NCBI GenBank assembly: GCA_951640165.1
Contig: OX621250.1
Span: 9,486,001 to 9,550,000 of the forward strand
Source: Pseudoips prasinana
Lineage: Eukaryota; Arthropoda; Insecta; Lepidoptera; Nolidae
DNA: 64,000 bases
Direction of reading: 5' to 3'
Shown here: one piece after another, positions 10,346-21,350 of the stretch
How the letters are laid out: every line of letters begins with the position of its first letter
How positions within the stretch are numbered: position 1 is the first letter of the stretch
Made by a program: the position numbers and the translations under genes
The notes under the pieces: generated by a model
Told to the model about the DNA's origin: nothing
Seen by the model: only the letters and a program-made list of their open reading frames with translations
Databases searched by the model: none

Positions 10346-10479
10346 TCTATACATACAATAAAATTGTAGGAAAGTCAAAACTGTACATTGAATATTTTTT
10401 TTAAGGATATTTGGAGCGTGATCTACAATCGACAAAATATAGTTTTTAAAATTTTTGTCTTATTGTCTGCATGTATGTC
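10346..10479 (+). repeat. Helitron subfamily B, 5' fragment
   Basis: Begins TCTATACATACAATAAAATT, the 5' end of Helitron B seen at 59521 and, in reverse, at 61371. It breaks off at GTATGTCCG, where it joins the second KCT copy. Confidence 0.65.
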
Positions 10480-10851
10480 CGACACCAAAAAATTTAACAG
10501 CATGAAGTTAGTTCTAGGTGGTATGACAGTGAATTTTTACGATGCGCGCGCATCGTAAAAATAACAGATTGAAGTTAGTTCTAGGTGGTATGAAAATTGA
10601 TACCTATGTTCAAGTTGTATATTAAGAAGTATAACTTCTAACGCGTGTACATAAGTACACACAAGTTTTTTTTTAATCCTTGTTTTAATGCTGCGTGTAG
10701 CCTAGTCCATACTAAATATTTTAACAGTAGTGGCATATGACATTATTCGAGTTCTCAGCAGGAATCTGAAGGTTATACCTTAATGTCGTAGAGAGTATAT
10801 AAATAGCTTGACTTCTCTTTGTTCGGGTGATCTTGCTCATGTCCATTAGAT
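10478..10851 (-). repeat. Second duplication copy: KCT element without mariner
   Basis: Carries the long-form KCT segment and the flank duplicated from 8607-10266. Its uninterrupted GAAG-TA-TAACTTCT at 10626-10639 is the pre-insertion state of the mariner target. Confidence 0.85.
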
Positions 10852-10867
10852 CATAACAGTCAGAGAA

Positions 10868-11125
10868 TAAAGAAGTTGGCGTGGTTGGTAGACAGTGCCG
10901 GTCGTGGGTTCGATTTTCACCCAGGACAAATATACGAATGCATGAACATGTATGTTTGTTCTAAATCTGGCTGTAATTATCTATATAACTATGTATTTAC
11001 AAATGAAAAGTAGTACCTATATGTAGTATATTAGTTATCTGGTTTCCTTAGTCCAAGTTCTGCTTAGTTTGGGATCAGATGGCCGTGTGTGAATAATGTC
11101 CCAAGATATTACTATTATAAAAAAT
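10868..11125 (+). mobile_element. SINE3 copy
   Basis: A tRNA-like head with A box GGCGTGGTTGGTAG, B box GGGTTCGATTTTCACCC, a body containing GTAATTATCTATATAA and GTTTGGGATCAGATGG, and a tail GAATAATGTCCCAAGATATT. Other copies lie at 14698, 24547, 42178, 45035, 51826 and 59206. Confidence 0.8.
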
Positions 11126-11600
11126 TCACCGTTTAAATTCTACACCTATAAGAATATACTGCTCATAGTATTTCTGTGAGACGAGTACGAGTCGAGAACC
11201 AATGGTAGCACCGTATGAATGATGCGTAACGCGGCAGCTCGAAGCTCATTTCATGCTCCATTGTAGAAGTTGTGAAAGTAATCAGTTGCCGCCGTTTTTG
11301 TCGTCAATAATTACCAACGCCTATGTTCTAGTTAACTTTCGTCATTCTACTACACCGACCAACCTACCGTTCGGAATTCAGTTCAAAATTGACACGTAAC
11401 AACACAAAAATACGGATTAGTTTTTAATTGAATTTGGAATGGTTGGTAGGACATTTAATTATGTGACGATGTATTGTAAGAGAAGACGTTCTACTTGAAT
11501 GGTCGTGTTGCGAGACGCAACGGCGCGGTTACACCTGGTGAGGAATTCAGTCAAATTGAAGTTACCGAGAAAGGAATGTATTCGAATGAGTATATTAACA
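11126..11600. other. Low-repeat stretch
   Basis: Slightly richer in GC than its surroundings (11200-11480). There is no recognisable frame or repeat. Confidence 0.35.
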
Positions 11601-11697
11601 TGCTCATGGCGTTACACTCACCGGTCTGTGATTGGCAGGGTAAAGTACATAGGCTCGCGGTCAGTCTATAGACGGGTGACTTTCAAAGTGCGTTGAT
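11601..11697 (+). repeat. 5S-like fragment
   Basis: TCACCGGTCTGTGATTGGCA, then GGCTCGCGGTCAGTCTATAG and GGGTGAC, is the 5S-derived head seen at 41315-41390, with more substitutions. The 65-codon frame across it is a shadow. Confidence 0.6.
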
Positions 11698-12519
11698 TTC
11701 TGCGCATCTATTTTCTTTGGAGGGGAAGTCTAGCTGTAGGTCCCGTGCTCTCTCTTTCTATCTTCACTAACCTATATCTTTTTCACAACTTCTGTTCGCC
11801 TCGCCCGATCACACTTTTCGTAACGTCTTCTTACTCTCAATAACGTTCTCGTCACGCATTCACCAGCTTACTCCCCAAGTCAAGCGTTCGTAAAGAAGGT
11901 TTACTACTCACACGAGACCAACTAAAAAAAAATATGTGGCAAAACAAGAGTTAAAGGAAATATAATTGGACTCTGAAAGAGTCCAATTATATTTCCCGGC
12001 GAAAATTTATTATGCTACCGCGCTGTATTGAACATAGTGTAGCAGAGCATGAATGTGTGCCTGCAGTGTGCAAAACAATTATGTCCTTGAGGAGGCTGAC
12101 TGTGCTTCTAAATTGGCAGCGAAGGAAGGAATCGAATTGAATTTGTACCAGATTACGTAGAATATATGTCGAAATTTAAAAGAATTAATGGCTGGAAACA
12201 ACATTTTAACATTAAGTCGATAGTCGATCGATATATAATATTCCTTTATGGTATAAAACAGTTCAAAATGTGCTCCCTCAAGTACCCTGGTTTGATATAT
12301 TGATTAAAAATCTCCTTTTAAATTAATTATAAGGTATTTTTTGTAGTAGTTAGTATAAGGCATGATGGGGTTGGCGTATCTATTGGGATAAAGACCCCAA
12401 TTAAATAAATAAAGATAAAAAAAATATTTGTCCTGAATGCGAATAAATATGGGCCAAGTTTACCCATTGTCAATAGTGTAATGATTCAAATTATTTAGAT
12501 AGTCCTACATTAGTTGCAA
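11698..12519. other. Low-repeat stretch with a repeat pair and a perfect hairpin
   Basis: Positions 11730-11840 are a minus-strand copy of the repeat at 3955-4150. Positions 11956-11974 and 11978-11996 form a perfect 19-bp inverted repeat with a 3-nt loop. The rest shows nothing recognisable. Confidence 0.5.
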
Positions 12520-12738
12520 AGCAATGGAGAAAAAAGAGCAATGGAGAGGGCTATGCTCGGAGTTTCCCTGCGGGATGACAAGATGGAGCCCCTTACAAGA
12601 TGGACCGATGATCTTGTGCGGGTCGCTGGAAACTGCTGGATGCGAATAGCGCAAGGCCAGTGATTGTGGAGAACTTTGGGGAGGCTTTTGTCCAGCAGCG
12701 GACGTCTTTCAGCTGATATGATTATGATGATGATGATA
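12520..12738 (+). pseudogene. RTE LINE 3' end with internal deletion
   Basis: GCAATGGAGAGGGCTATGCT encodes the ..AMERAML.GVSLRDD segment of RTE reverse transcriptase. It is joined directly to the TRWTDDLVRVAG segment, so about 60 codons are missing. The end reads GGCTGATATGATTATGATGATGATG, the usual (GAT)n tail. Confidence 0.75.
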
Positions 12739-13090
12739 TTAGTTGCTAGGAGTCATAACCTACATAAAAAATATAGAAGATTTTATAACCAAAATGTTGA
12801 TCTCAAGTCGTTTTCTTTATAAATATCTAGTGTAATAGTGATTTTGTTATTGACTATTCCTATATAAAAATAATACTTAGAATATAAATAGTTATTTTTT
12901 AACATAAAATATACATCCTAATAAATACTGACAAAGGCTGTAGTTACAAAATTAATAATAGTCCTATCGGCTTAATTTAGGAGGACATATTATTTATTTA
13001 TATATATAATTGTGTACACACACTCTTGCACTCTAGAAGATATGCACGTATACAAGAACAGGAGTGTGTATATACCTTGCACGAGAAAGT
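12739..13090. other. AT-rich stretch, nothing recognised
   Basis: No frame, inverted repeat or shared repeat was seen. Confidence 0.3.
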
Positions 13091-13383
13091 GACGGTTTTA
13101 CCCGCGTTAAAGTTTATAAATTATAGCCTATGTGTTAATTAAGGGTGTCAGCTAACTCCATACCAAATTTTATTGAAATCGCTCTAGCCGTTTAGACGTG
13201 TAGAAGTAACAAACATACACACACACACACAGTCACACACTCACAGTCACACACTCACAAACTTTCGCCTTTATAATATTTTTTTTCATCACAATCCATT
13301 TGGTAGTTTTCGCGTGAAGAAGTAAGAAACATACACACTCACACACACACGAACTTTCGCCTTAAAATATTACTGTGATACCT
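13091..13383 (-). repeat. Helitron A fragments in tandem, with CA microsatellite
   Basis: Positions 13105-13289 match the body of Helitron A (TTTACCCGCGTTAAA, TTATAGCCTATGTGTTAA, CAAACTTTCGCCTTTATAAT). The CTAG 3' terminus is lost. A second 5' end (GAAGTAAGAAACATACACAC to TTACTGTGAT) follows at about 13310-13380. A CA/CACT-rich microsatellite lies at 13213-13262. Confidence 0.65.
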
Positions 13384-13639
13384 CATAATCCGATGGGAAG
13401 GCTACCTATTAGTCATGGGGATATAACACTGCTAATTTCTTTACTTTTGCCTAGAAGCGCAATTAGAATCCAGGAGCTCATTATTTGCTGGTAAACACGT
13501 TATTACTAGACCACGGAGGCCGTGACAAGTTACAAAATTACTGAATGTTACCAAATATACAAGTATTTTGTAAAGCATTGTGGCGATGTATACAAAATCA
13601 ATAACAAAATAAATGTAATTTAATATTAACAATGATTTT

Positions 13640-13768
13640 TTTAGGAAAGGATTCCTACTGAGTTCGCAGTAGCCGTCGCATTACGCAATTCGCGGTAAGT
13701 AAACTAAATAATGATTTAAAAAAATGTCCCGTTTTTACGGAATATTTATGATTTGAATTTCAATTTAC
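13640..13768 (+). repeat. LINE 3' UTR remnant
   Basis: GGATTCCTACTGAGTTCGCA, then CAGTAGCCG, then TTTTTACGGAATA..TATGATT, parallels the 3' UTR of the LINE copy ending at 34461. The tail is degenerate. Confidence 0.6.
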
Positions 13769-14054
13769 GCCACTCGGTGGATAAATACAAATTGAAGCAA
13801 GATCTTTGGAATTTGAACTGTGATCTTACTTGTTTGATTCCAACAGTTAGAACACAATTGAGACAATTAATAATTGGCAACTGACGATAGAAGTTAAAAC
13901 TATTTTTACACTTCTCATCTAAATAATATTCAATTCTGAAACTATGCATTGCATTTATTGAGACCATTATTGTAGAGAATTATATTTCGCATCTTATATT
14001 TACTGTTTACTTTTTTGTGAAACTTACCTTTAACGATTAATTACCAGTTATGAA

Positions 14055-14110
14055 GATCTTAAGGGGAGGCGTTTTTCAAGCAGTGGACGTCTTTCGGCTG
14101 ATATTATGAA
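14055..14110 (+). repeat. RTE 3' terminal scrap
   Basis: GGGGAGGCGTTTTTCAAGCA, then GTGGACGTCTTTCGGCTGAT, is the last 50 bp of an RTE element. Confidence 0.6.
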
Positions 14111-14697
14111 ATTTTCTACAAAATAAAAGTTATATATAGCTCATAGCAAGCTTTAGTTCACTCATAAAGTATACATATATACACAGTATACATAAAACTC
14201 ATAGAAAGCGTAACGCGACGAAGTCACGAGTTTCACGCTTTTAGTTCACCTAAGAAGTTCACTTATTATAGATACATATAGCTCATGGGAATCATGACGT
14301 GAAGATGACGCGAGTTTCACACTTTTTGTTCAACTTAAAAGTACACATATACATATAGCTGACGGGAAACTTGACGTGACGATGACGCGAGTTCCATGAT
14401 TTTTGTTCATCCAAAAACGCGACTCACTGCTTAATTCTCTTTTTAATTTTAGAAATATATATATATATATATATTTTTATAAATATGCTTATCATTTAGG
14501 CTCTTGCTATTTTGCGATCAGATGGCAGTTTGTTAGTTGGATTTATTTATATTTAGTCCACCGACAGGATTTGAACCTGTATTTAAAATATGATATTTAT
14601 TCCGCACTTTCACATACACTGTGTGTCCTTGTGAAATTATAATGTAGAATTTGTTTAACTCGCAAATAACAATAACATTGGAACATAATTCACATGC
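14111..14697. other. Local imperfect repeats and a SINE4 tail with AT microsatellite
   Basis: Between 14155 and 14410 a motif (ACATATAGCTCATGGGAA, TGACGTGA, ACGCGAGTTTCACACTTTTT, GTTCA) recurs about three times at 60-75 bp spacing, an old minisatellite. A pure AT run lies at 14456-14475. Positions 14480-14545 are a SINE4 tail (GCGATCAGATGGCAGT). Confidence 0.5.
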
Positions 14698-14933
14698 GAC
14701 TATCTGATCCCAAAATAAGCAGAGCATGTTTTATGGCAACCAAATAACTGATATACTTCATACATATACTACTTTTATTTTGTTAATACATACTTATTTA
14801 GATAGTTACACCCAGACTCAGGACAAACAGAAATGTTCACGCACAAAAATATATATCCTCGGTAGGAATCGAACCCACGACCTGCGGAGTCAAAGATAAC
14901 TATTTGCCAACCACGCCAACACGCCCATCAATT
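14698..14933 (-). mobile_element. SINE3 copy
   Basis: The reverse-strand head (GGTTCGATTCC at the B box; GGCGTGGTTGGC at the A box) is at the right and the tail (CTATCTGATCCCAAAATAAG) at the left. Confidence 0.75.
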
Positions 14934-14964
14934 ACGTAACACGTAATTTCGTGTATATGAAATA

Positions 14965-15020
14965 AAAGCTGTGCCCCGCGGTTTTACCCAGGTTAAACTT
15001 TATAAATTATAGCTAGCTAG
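14965..15020 (-). repeat. Helitron A 3' scrap
   Basis: AGCTGTGCCCCGCGGTTTTA followed by TTAAACTTTATAAATTATAG is the terminal 55 bp of Helitron A. The CTAG end is mutated. Confidence 0.55.
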
Positions 15021-16689
15021 CTTCATAATTATATTATACACGCAAAATCACATACACAATGATTGAATAAATATGCTTCCTTTCTTTCAAGCACCTCAGG
15101 TTGAAATTTCATATATACTTCATCATAATGAGTCAAATTATATTAAACACATCAGAGATAATAATACGGCTAAAGCATTTTATATGAGGACATTAATTTG
15201 AAATAATTTAAAAATACCCGTGTATTTAGAGTTACAAAATAAAATATTGCAATAAAATGACAAATTACTTTTATTTTTAAAAATTATACATAGGTTTCCT
15301 AATTTTAAGAAACTAGCAATTTTCAGTGGTTTCGGTAAATCAAAACCATGTAAATGCAATTAGTGTCAGACGTGTGACGAAATGTTGTCAGCGCAAAAAA
15401 AGCGTTCATGAAAAAATACGATTTGGTAACAGCTGATGAACTTGTTACAGCTATGCAAGTTTTCAATAACATCTTAACCATTAGAAAAACCCTGAATAAA
15501 AACCCAACTATAATAACACCATTTTGTAAAAGAGCTGATACTCTTTCACTGCTAGACAGATATTAGGAAACGTAGCTAAAAACCGTAAGGAAACTGGCTT
15601 TCAAATGAAAAAAACCGCATCGAAATCGGTTTATCCGTTTGAGAGCTACGATGCCACTGTTACACACACTTATTTTTTTTTGCATTCGGGGTTTAAATAA
15701 GTGGAGACTGATACATATATGCTACAACAACATCCATTGATAAACGAGTAAGGATAAACAATGTCATTATAAACTGTTTATTTAATTGATTGATTTTTTT
15801 TATTAAAGAGACGAAAGTAAGCACATAGTATGACGTCAGCTTTTAAAGGCCCTGAAGTGGTTTGATACCTAACCTTAATGGAAACCCCGCATAGTGTAAT
15901 AATTCGAAAATATCATTCTTGTTTTCATATTAAATTCTAGATATGCGGTATTCGTTTCACGCACTGCCATATTTGTACCTGTGAGGTTGAATTACATAAC
16001 GTTTTGGAATGAAAATAACGATGGTTTCTTTAAAATTTTCACTATGCCTTTACCGTTTATGAAATTACGTTTCGAGACAGACTCATTCATCACAACTATG
16101 AGTTCACAGTTAGTAAGCACTTCGGATGAAATAAAAGGCAATCTACATAGTAATTAGTTGACTTAGTACAAGTGCATGATTTGATAGAAAGATTTGGTAA
16201 ACGAAATAAACTTTATATGCTCTCCTGGCCAACTACAAATAGCCAAAATTGAATCAGAGGCCGTTATAAATGATTGACCCAAAATAGAGGTAATAAGCAA
16301 CAAATACCTCATAAACATACTACAACATTGGAATATGTATTCAAACTACTTGTACAGTGTAAAGATTTATAGTAGTTAAACTTTCAAGTTAGTACAGACT
16401 TAAACGATCCCTTGTGAAGTATGATCCGTTATAAAGAATGACGTTTTATACCCACACCGCAGTTGATGTCATAATTCCCTTTGCAGTCGATGCGTATCCA
16501 TCTTGCATACGATTTGCCTGTCTTTCCATGAAATGGTGAGCAAAAACAAGGGCAAGCTATGAATCTATATCTATATTTTCATCAGTGCTGCAGCAACGGC
16601 TAGATTATGCGAACCTGGTTCGTTTACGAATGAGTTTAATTGACTTACTTTTCACGTAAGAAAACTTGAGCTTATCTAAATAAATAAAA
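15021..16689. other. Long low-repeat stretch
   Basis: Positions 15545-15690 carry a fragment of a common lepidopteran repeat type (GGTTTATCCGTTTGAGAGCT). The remaining sequence, about 1.5 kb, has no frame over 60 codons and no visible repeat, and is the best candidate here for single-copy non-coding DNA. Confidence 0.4.
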
Positions 16690-16980
16690 TTGGAGTGTCT
16701 GTTTGTAATATTGAAATAGCCGGTTTTTATTACATAAATATGAATATACATACAGTACATACACCAAAATAACATTTTTTACAATTTTTGTCTGTCTGTC
16801 TGTCTGTTTGTTCCGGCTAATCTCTGAAATGGCTAGACCGATTTTGACGGAACTTTTTTGATATAAGCTGATGTAATAAGGAATAACTTAAGCTACTTTT
16901 ATTTTAGAAAAAGTTTTTATTTCACTAAAAAAAACGAAATAAACTAATTAACACGCGGACGAAGTCGCGGGCACAGCTAG
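16690..16980 (+). mobile_element. Helitron-like element, subfamily C
   Basis: The 3' end reads CACGCGGACGAAGTCGCG followed by GGCACAGCTAG. The GC-rich hairpin (CGCG..CGCG) just before CTAG, with a T following, is the Helitron 3' signature. A (TGTC)n microsatellite lies at 16789-16806. The 5' end is uncertain. Confidence 0.65.
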
Positions 16981-17525
16981 TTAGGAATAAAATCTTTGAT
17001 TTATGTTTAACGAAATATGACATGTGTTACTTATACTTTTCAGTCTCACTATTCAAACATAATAAGTAAGTATAATAGTAAGTAATAAATACTCATCTTA
17101 TCCTATGCTTCCTTTCACATAGCAGGTTCTAAAGCAATTAAAAGTATTAAAACAGCTGTTTAAACAGCTATGCTGCGGTAACTGGAAGTCTTGCATCACA
17201 ACACATTAGAATCGCACATGAACGTGGCATATTGATTGTGGCTAATAACAGATCAGACGGCACAACATAGCAAAACAGCTATTTGAAGAACCTGCGTGTC
17301 TGTTTCCAATATTACTGTCATTTAATATTGTACTTAATTTCAGGTATAGTACGCAATAGAAATAGCTTCACAGATACTAAACTATTCACCTTATTAATTT
17401 CGGGACTTTAATATAGTAATATACTCTTCTAGCTTAGTCTAATAAGCCTCGGGAACGCAGGTATGCTTTTGCCTACATATTGCTCAGACATGTAGGTTGC
17501 TTCAAAGTAACATTAACTTTGATAA
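16981..17525. other. Nothing recognised
   Basis: AT-rich, with no coding or repeat signal. Confidence 0.3.
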
Positions 17526-18075
17526 AAAACCGGCCAAGTGCGAGTCGGACTCGCCCATGAAGGGTTTAGTACCAGCAAGTATTTCAGTTGATCAAATGAA
17601 AGCAAATTGCGGTTTACGATTTATGACGATTAACAAAAACTACTTGTTGTTTTTTAGATTTATCATTCTCTTATTTTAGAAGTTACAGGGGGGGGGGACA
17701 CTCATTTTACCACTTTGGAAGTGTCTCTCTTGCAAACTATTCAGTTTAGAAAAAGATGATATTAAAAACCTCAATATCACTTTTGAAGACCTATCCATAG
17801 ATACCCCACATGAATGAGTACGATAAAAAAAAATTGAGTTTCAGTTCTATGTATGGGGATCCCCCAAAATTATTGTTATTTTTCTATTTTTGTGTGAAAA
17901 TCTTAATGCGGTTCACCGCCTACATCTATTTACCAAGTTTCAACAGTACAGCTCTTATAGTTTCGGAAAAAGTGGCTGTGACATACAGACGGACGGACAG
18001 ACAGACAGACGGACCGACAGACATGACGAATCTATAAGGGTTCCGTTTTTTGCCATTTGCCTACGGAACCCTAAA
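17526..18075 (+). repeat. GGCCAAG-type repeat, copy 2 (long)
   Basis: Runs from GGCCAAGTGCGAGTCGGACT (17532) to TACGGAACCCTAAAA (18075). It includes a G10 tract (about 17688-17697), a (GACA/GACG)n stretch (17985-18025) and TAAGGGTTCCGTTTTTTGCC. Open frames across it are chance. Confidence 0.7.
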
Positions 18076-18221
18076 ATTGAATACAGATTCTTTTAATGCT
18101 TTAGGATCACGTTTCCAAAATAATCACATGGGATGTGAGGATAGCTGTAGTGCTATCCAAGCATTCAATTACCTTCACACCCTTCAATCGTTCAAGGTTC
18201 CTCGTTATTGTTTTGAATGGC

Positions 18222-18468
18222 CAGGGGCTCTACCGGCTAAGTCGCCGAACATCGATTTCTTAAATGGCGTTAAAATAGATAAAGGTTAAAAATGACTTAA
18301 ACAATCGTTAAATCGGCTTCAACGTTGACAATCGATTCCGGACCATTTATAACGTCACATGTGCTCATGGAAGCCGTTTTAACGATTGATTAAGTAATTT
18401 TTAACCTTTATTTATTTGAACGCCATTTAAGAAATCGATGTTCGTTGACTTAGTCGGTAGAGCCCCTG
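18222..18468. mobile_element. Foldback MITE, GGGGCTCTACCGG family, copy 1
   Basis: A 247-bp element. The inverted ends (CAGGGGCTCTACCGGCTAAG) extend about 50 bp inward to GATTTCTTAAATGGCGTT, and the middle is itself partly palindromic. The target duplication is unclear. Other copies lie at 19874-20267 (half, interrupted) and 21884-22128. Confidence 0.75.
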
Positions 18469-19475
18469 TTGACCTAGTGGTTTCAGATGTCGGTGTTTTA
18501 TTTGTCTCTAAATATTTATTATTATTAATATTTATTTATTGTCTTTCTGCTGTCATCTGGCATTTTTAAAAATATAATTTATATACGTTGTGGCAGATTT
18601 AGAAGCTGTACATTTAGATTATATTACTTTAGTGTTTAAAACATTTTATATTTAAGAAAATGTAACAGCTATTGGGTCTCTTTAAATAAATAAATAAATT
18701 TGTTTGGATATATCAACCATCTGCCAAATCACAAAACACAAGTAAACTAACTCAAGCAAAAAAAAGAATAAGTTAAATTAAGTTCAAATAAGTTGAAATA
18801 AGGACTACACTAATTGCTTGACATTAAATTAACTCGATCTTCAGATATTTCACTCTTCGACATGCAAGAGTGTTCTTTTTTAATGCGTATCTACTTAATG
18901 TATTTCCTAGATATGTCATTAAGAAGTATCCGGATAATTTTAGTTCATGTTTAATGTATTTTTTTAGTCAACTTAATAAAACATGCATTGTACAATGTGA
19001 ATTAACACTATCCAAAATATATGAATCTAATTGAATTGGAAATAGACAGATAGTTAACAGTTGAGTAGAATTCAATTTGTTGTATCCCTATAATCTAACT
19101 TACAGAAGCTATTTGTTACATAAAGACAAATTTCCTAGAATTCTATTATCTATGATTTGCGATCTATTATCAATTAAGGTATCATCACTTTTTAATCAGT
19201 AAACATCCGAGTGAATTAGTTTAGTTTTATCTTGTAATCTTACTTTGTAATGTAATCGTATCACATCACAGCGAGAATGCGAATTTAAATAAGGTTTTTT
19301 TAATGCCCCTATTAGTTATTTAGAAACTCACGTGTATCCTCATTGCTATTATTTTTTTTTAATTGGCGTCAGCTCTCTGTATAATAATATCTTTTTTCTG
19401 AGAGATACACGTCTTTGTATCTTTTAATGTGTTTAAAATATCCCACATATCTACTGATGTTAGTTACTTTATGTA
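18469..19475. other. AT-rich stretch, nothing recognised
   Basis: No frame over 60 codons. Short A/T microsatellites occur, but there are no window-internal repeats. Confidence 0.35.
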
Positions 19476-19656
19476 CTAGCTGTGCCCCGCGGTTTTACCC
19501 GCGTTAAACTTTATAAATTATAGCCTATGTGTTAATCCAGGGTGTCAGCTAACTCTATACCAAATTTTATTAAAGTCGCTCCAGCCCTTTAGCCGTGAAG
19601 AAGTAACAAACATACACACTCACACACAAACTTTTACCTTTATAATATAAGTGTGA
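19476..19656 (-). mobile_element. Helitron A, complete non-autonomous copy
   Basis: On the minus strand it starts TCACACTTATATTATAAAGG and ends GGGGCACAGCTAG. It lies between A and T of the host with no duplication. The GC-rich hairpin (CGCGGGTAAAACCGCG) sits just before CTAG. These are the three Helitron hallmarks. Confidence 0.8.
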
Positions 19657-19732
19657 TTATTATTTCATTTTTATATAATCATATTCTGGTACATTATTCA
19701 CACACGGTATATATAGAAACTCATAAATCAAA

Positions 19733-19815
19733 CCACTTTAACGGTCACCCATCTTCGGACTGGCCGCGTGCCTATAGTTTTACCTCGCCTATCATTAACG
19801 GACCGGTGAGTGACA
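19733..19815 (-). repeat. 5S-like head
   Basis: The reverse strand reads TCACTCACCGGTCCGTTAAT, AGGCGAGGTAAAA, CGCGGCCAGTCCGAAGATGG and GTGACCG, aligning to 5S rRNA from about position 28 to 95. It is more diverged in box A than the copy at 41288. Confidence 0.65.
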
Positions 19816-19873
19816 CTTTTCGACGGCTTTTCTTGGTTTTTTAATAAAATACGGAATAAATATTAATATCTTG

Positions 19874-20267
19874 GATCGATTCCGTACCATTTATGACGTC
19901 ACATATGCTCGTGGAAGCTGATTTAACGATTGATTAAGTCATTTTAATTTACCATAACATTTTAATTTTAACTTTACACCTAGATAAGTATTACATTGTT
20001 TAAGTTTGTTATGATTAGATCCACGAAGCATAAATTGTCATTATGTTTTTACTTTTCGTTTTATGTTCATTTTAATTTTTATCTTTTACTATGTATGTAC
20101 CTATGCCAACGAACATATATTATTATAATTTTGTTTATATATAAGTTATCATGTGAGTGATGTATGTCTTAATGAGAATAAATGTCTTTAAACTTTATTT
20201 TTAACCTTTATTTATTTGAACGATATTTAAGAAATCGATGTTCGACGACTTAGCCTGTAGAGCCCCT
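19874..20267. mobile_element. GGGGCTCTACC MITE, copy 3, broken
   Basis: The left half is missing: it starts at GATCGATTCC in the central region. The right arm ends at AGCCCC by 20267. A 251-bp retroposon interrupts it at 19948-20198. Confidence 0.65.
19948..20198 (+). mobile_element. Retroposon fragment inside the MITE
   Basis: Ends in GAGAATAAATGTCTTTAAAC, with a poly(A) signal AATAAA. It is flanked by TTTTAA at 19942-19947 and 20199-20204. It looks like a LINE or transcript 3' end. The parent is unidentified. Confidence 0.55.
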
Positions 20268-20340
20268 GGGCGGGAATCGAACCCACGACTTGCGGCGTGA
20301 AAAGCAAGTATCTACCAACCACGCCAACCCGCCCGTCAAG
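20268..20340 (-). repeat. SINE3 head only
   Basis: The tRNA-like 73 bp with A box GGCGTGGTTGGTAG and B box GGGTTCGATTCC on the minus strand. The rest was probably displaced when the MITE inserted. Confidence 0.65.
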
Positions 20341-20374
20341 TCAATACATTAAGTAAAGTAGTACTGACGGCTAA

Positions 20375-20540
20375 GCCAGAGGTGACTTCGATTCTTACCC
20401 AGTACAATTTTTTTGTGTGATGAGCACGAATAGGTACGTGTTTAGAAATATATAAGCATGTTTATCAGTTGACTGACTGCCATAGGCTCTGCTCAGGTTG
20501 GGATCAGATGGCAGTGTTTGAGTTGCCCCAAAATATTTAG
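20375..20540 (+). repeat. SINE4 copy
   Basis: B-box region CTTCGATTCTTACCCAG, body TGTGTGATGAGCACGAATA, tail GGGATCAGATGGCAGTG. Confidence 0.65.
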
Positions 20541-21014
20541 ATCACGGGTGGTTTCAGCAACTTGCATAAGATTTCTGAAATGACTTGTCGGCTGTAGTCT
20601 AATGACGACAACCGGGATCAACGGCTAAACGTGACCTCCGAAGCACGGAGACCCTCATAAATTAAACTACTTTAAATAATAATAATAATATTTAGGGACA
20701 ATGTCACACAGATCATCCTAGCCCCAAACTAAGCAAAGCTTGTACTATGGGTACCAGGCGACGATATACATACTTATATAGATAGATAAATACTTAAATA
20801 CATAGAAAACATCCATGACTCAGAAACAAGTATTCGTGCTCATCACACAAATATTTGCACTTACCGGGATTCGAACCCAGGACCACCAGCTTCGTAGGCA
20901 GGAGCACTACCAACTAGGCTACGGTGACCGTCAATAAATGTAACTCATCTACGGACTGGCCGCGTGCCTAGGTGCTTTTCCTTGCCTTTCATTAACGGAC
21001 CGGTGAGTGACACA
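20541..21014 (-). mobile_element. 5S-derived SINE split by SINE1
   Basis: The tail half (20541-20676) and the 5S-like head half (20934-21014, reverse strand TCACTCACCGGTCCGTTAAT) read as one minus-strand element when the SINE1 at 20677-20933 is removed. Confidence 0.65.
20677..20933 (-). mobile_element. SINE1, full length
   Basis: Matches the copy at 73-327 throughout. The B box (GGTTCGAATCCC) and A box (TAGCCTAGTTGGTAG) are intact on the minus strand, with an (ATT)n tail. A likely short TAAAT duplication flanks it. Confidence 0.8.
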
Positions 21015-21079
21015 GAATTTTTTTGATTTTCATTAAAATGTAGAATAAATATAAATATAATTATGTATCCAGTCTTTTC

Positions 21080-21350
21080 GTTAAGGTGGGGAATGCCTAC
21101 GTATGTCACCCGCAAATGGTGTTTGCGGATGGGTATATCGGACTTCCACCTACTAAACCTAACCTACTGTGGACTTCATTTGGCGCTTGCCAAGGGAGCC
21201 CCGGCAACGCGGGAATGCTACTCCGGTGCCCCGTTTTACGCCATGGCCCCACATAGTGTAGGACACATGCCCTGTAAGGACAATTGTATGTGCTGCCGGG
21301 TTACCGGCTACTGCCAACGCGCACAGCGACTGCGCCACAAACAGATCGAA
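21080..21350 (-). repeat. R1-type LINE 3' UTR copy
   Basis: The reverse complement of the UTR at 27721-28028. Shared strings include ACGCGCACAGCGACTGCGCC and AACAGATCG. The 105-codon plus-strand frame over it is a shadow. Confidence 0.65.
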
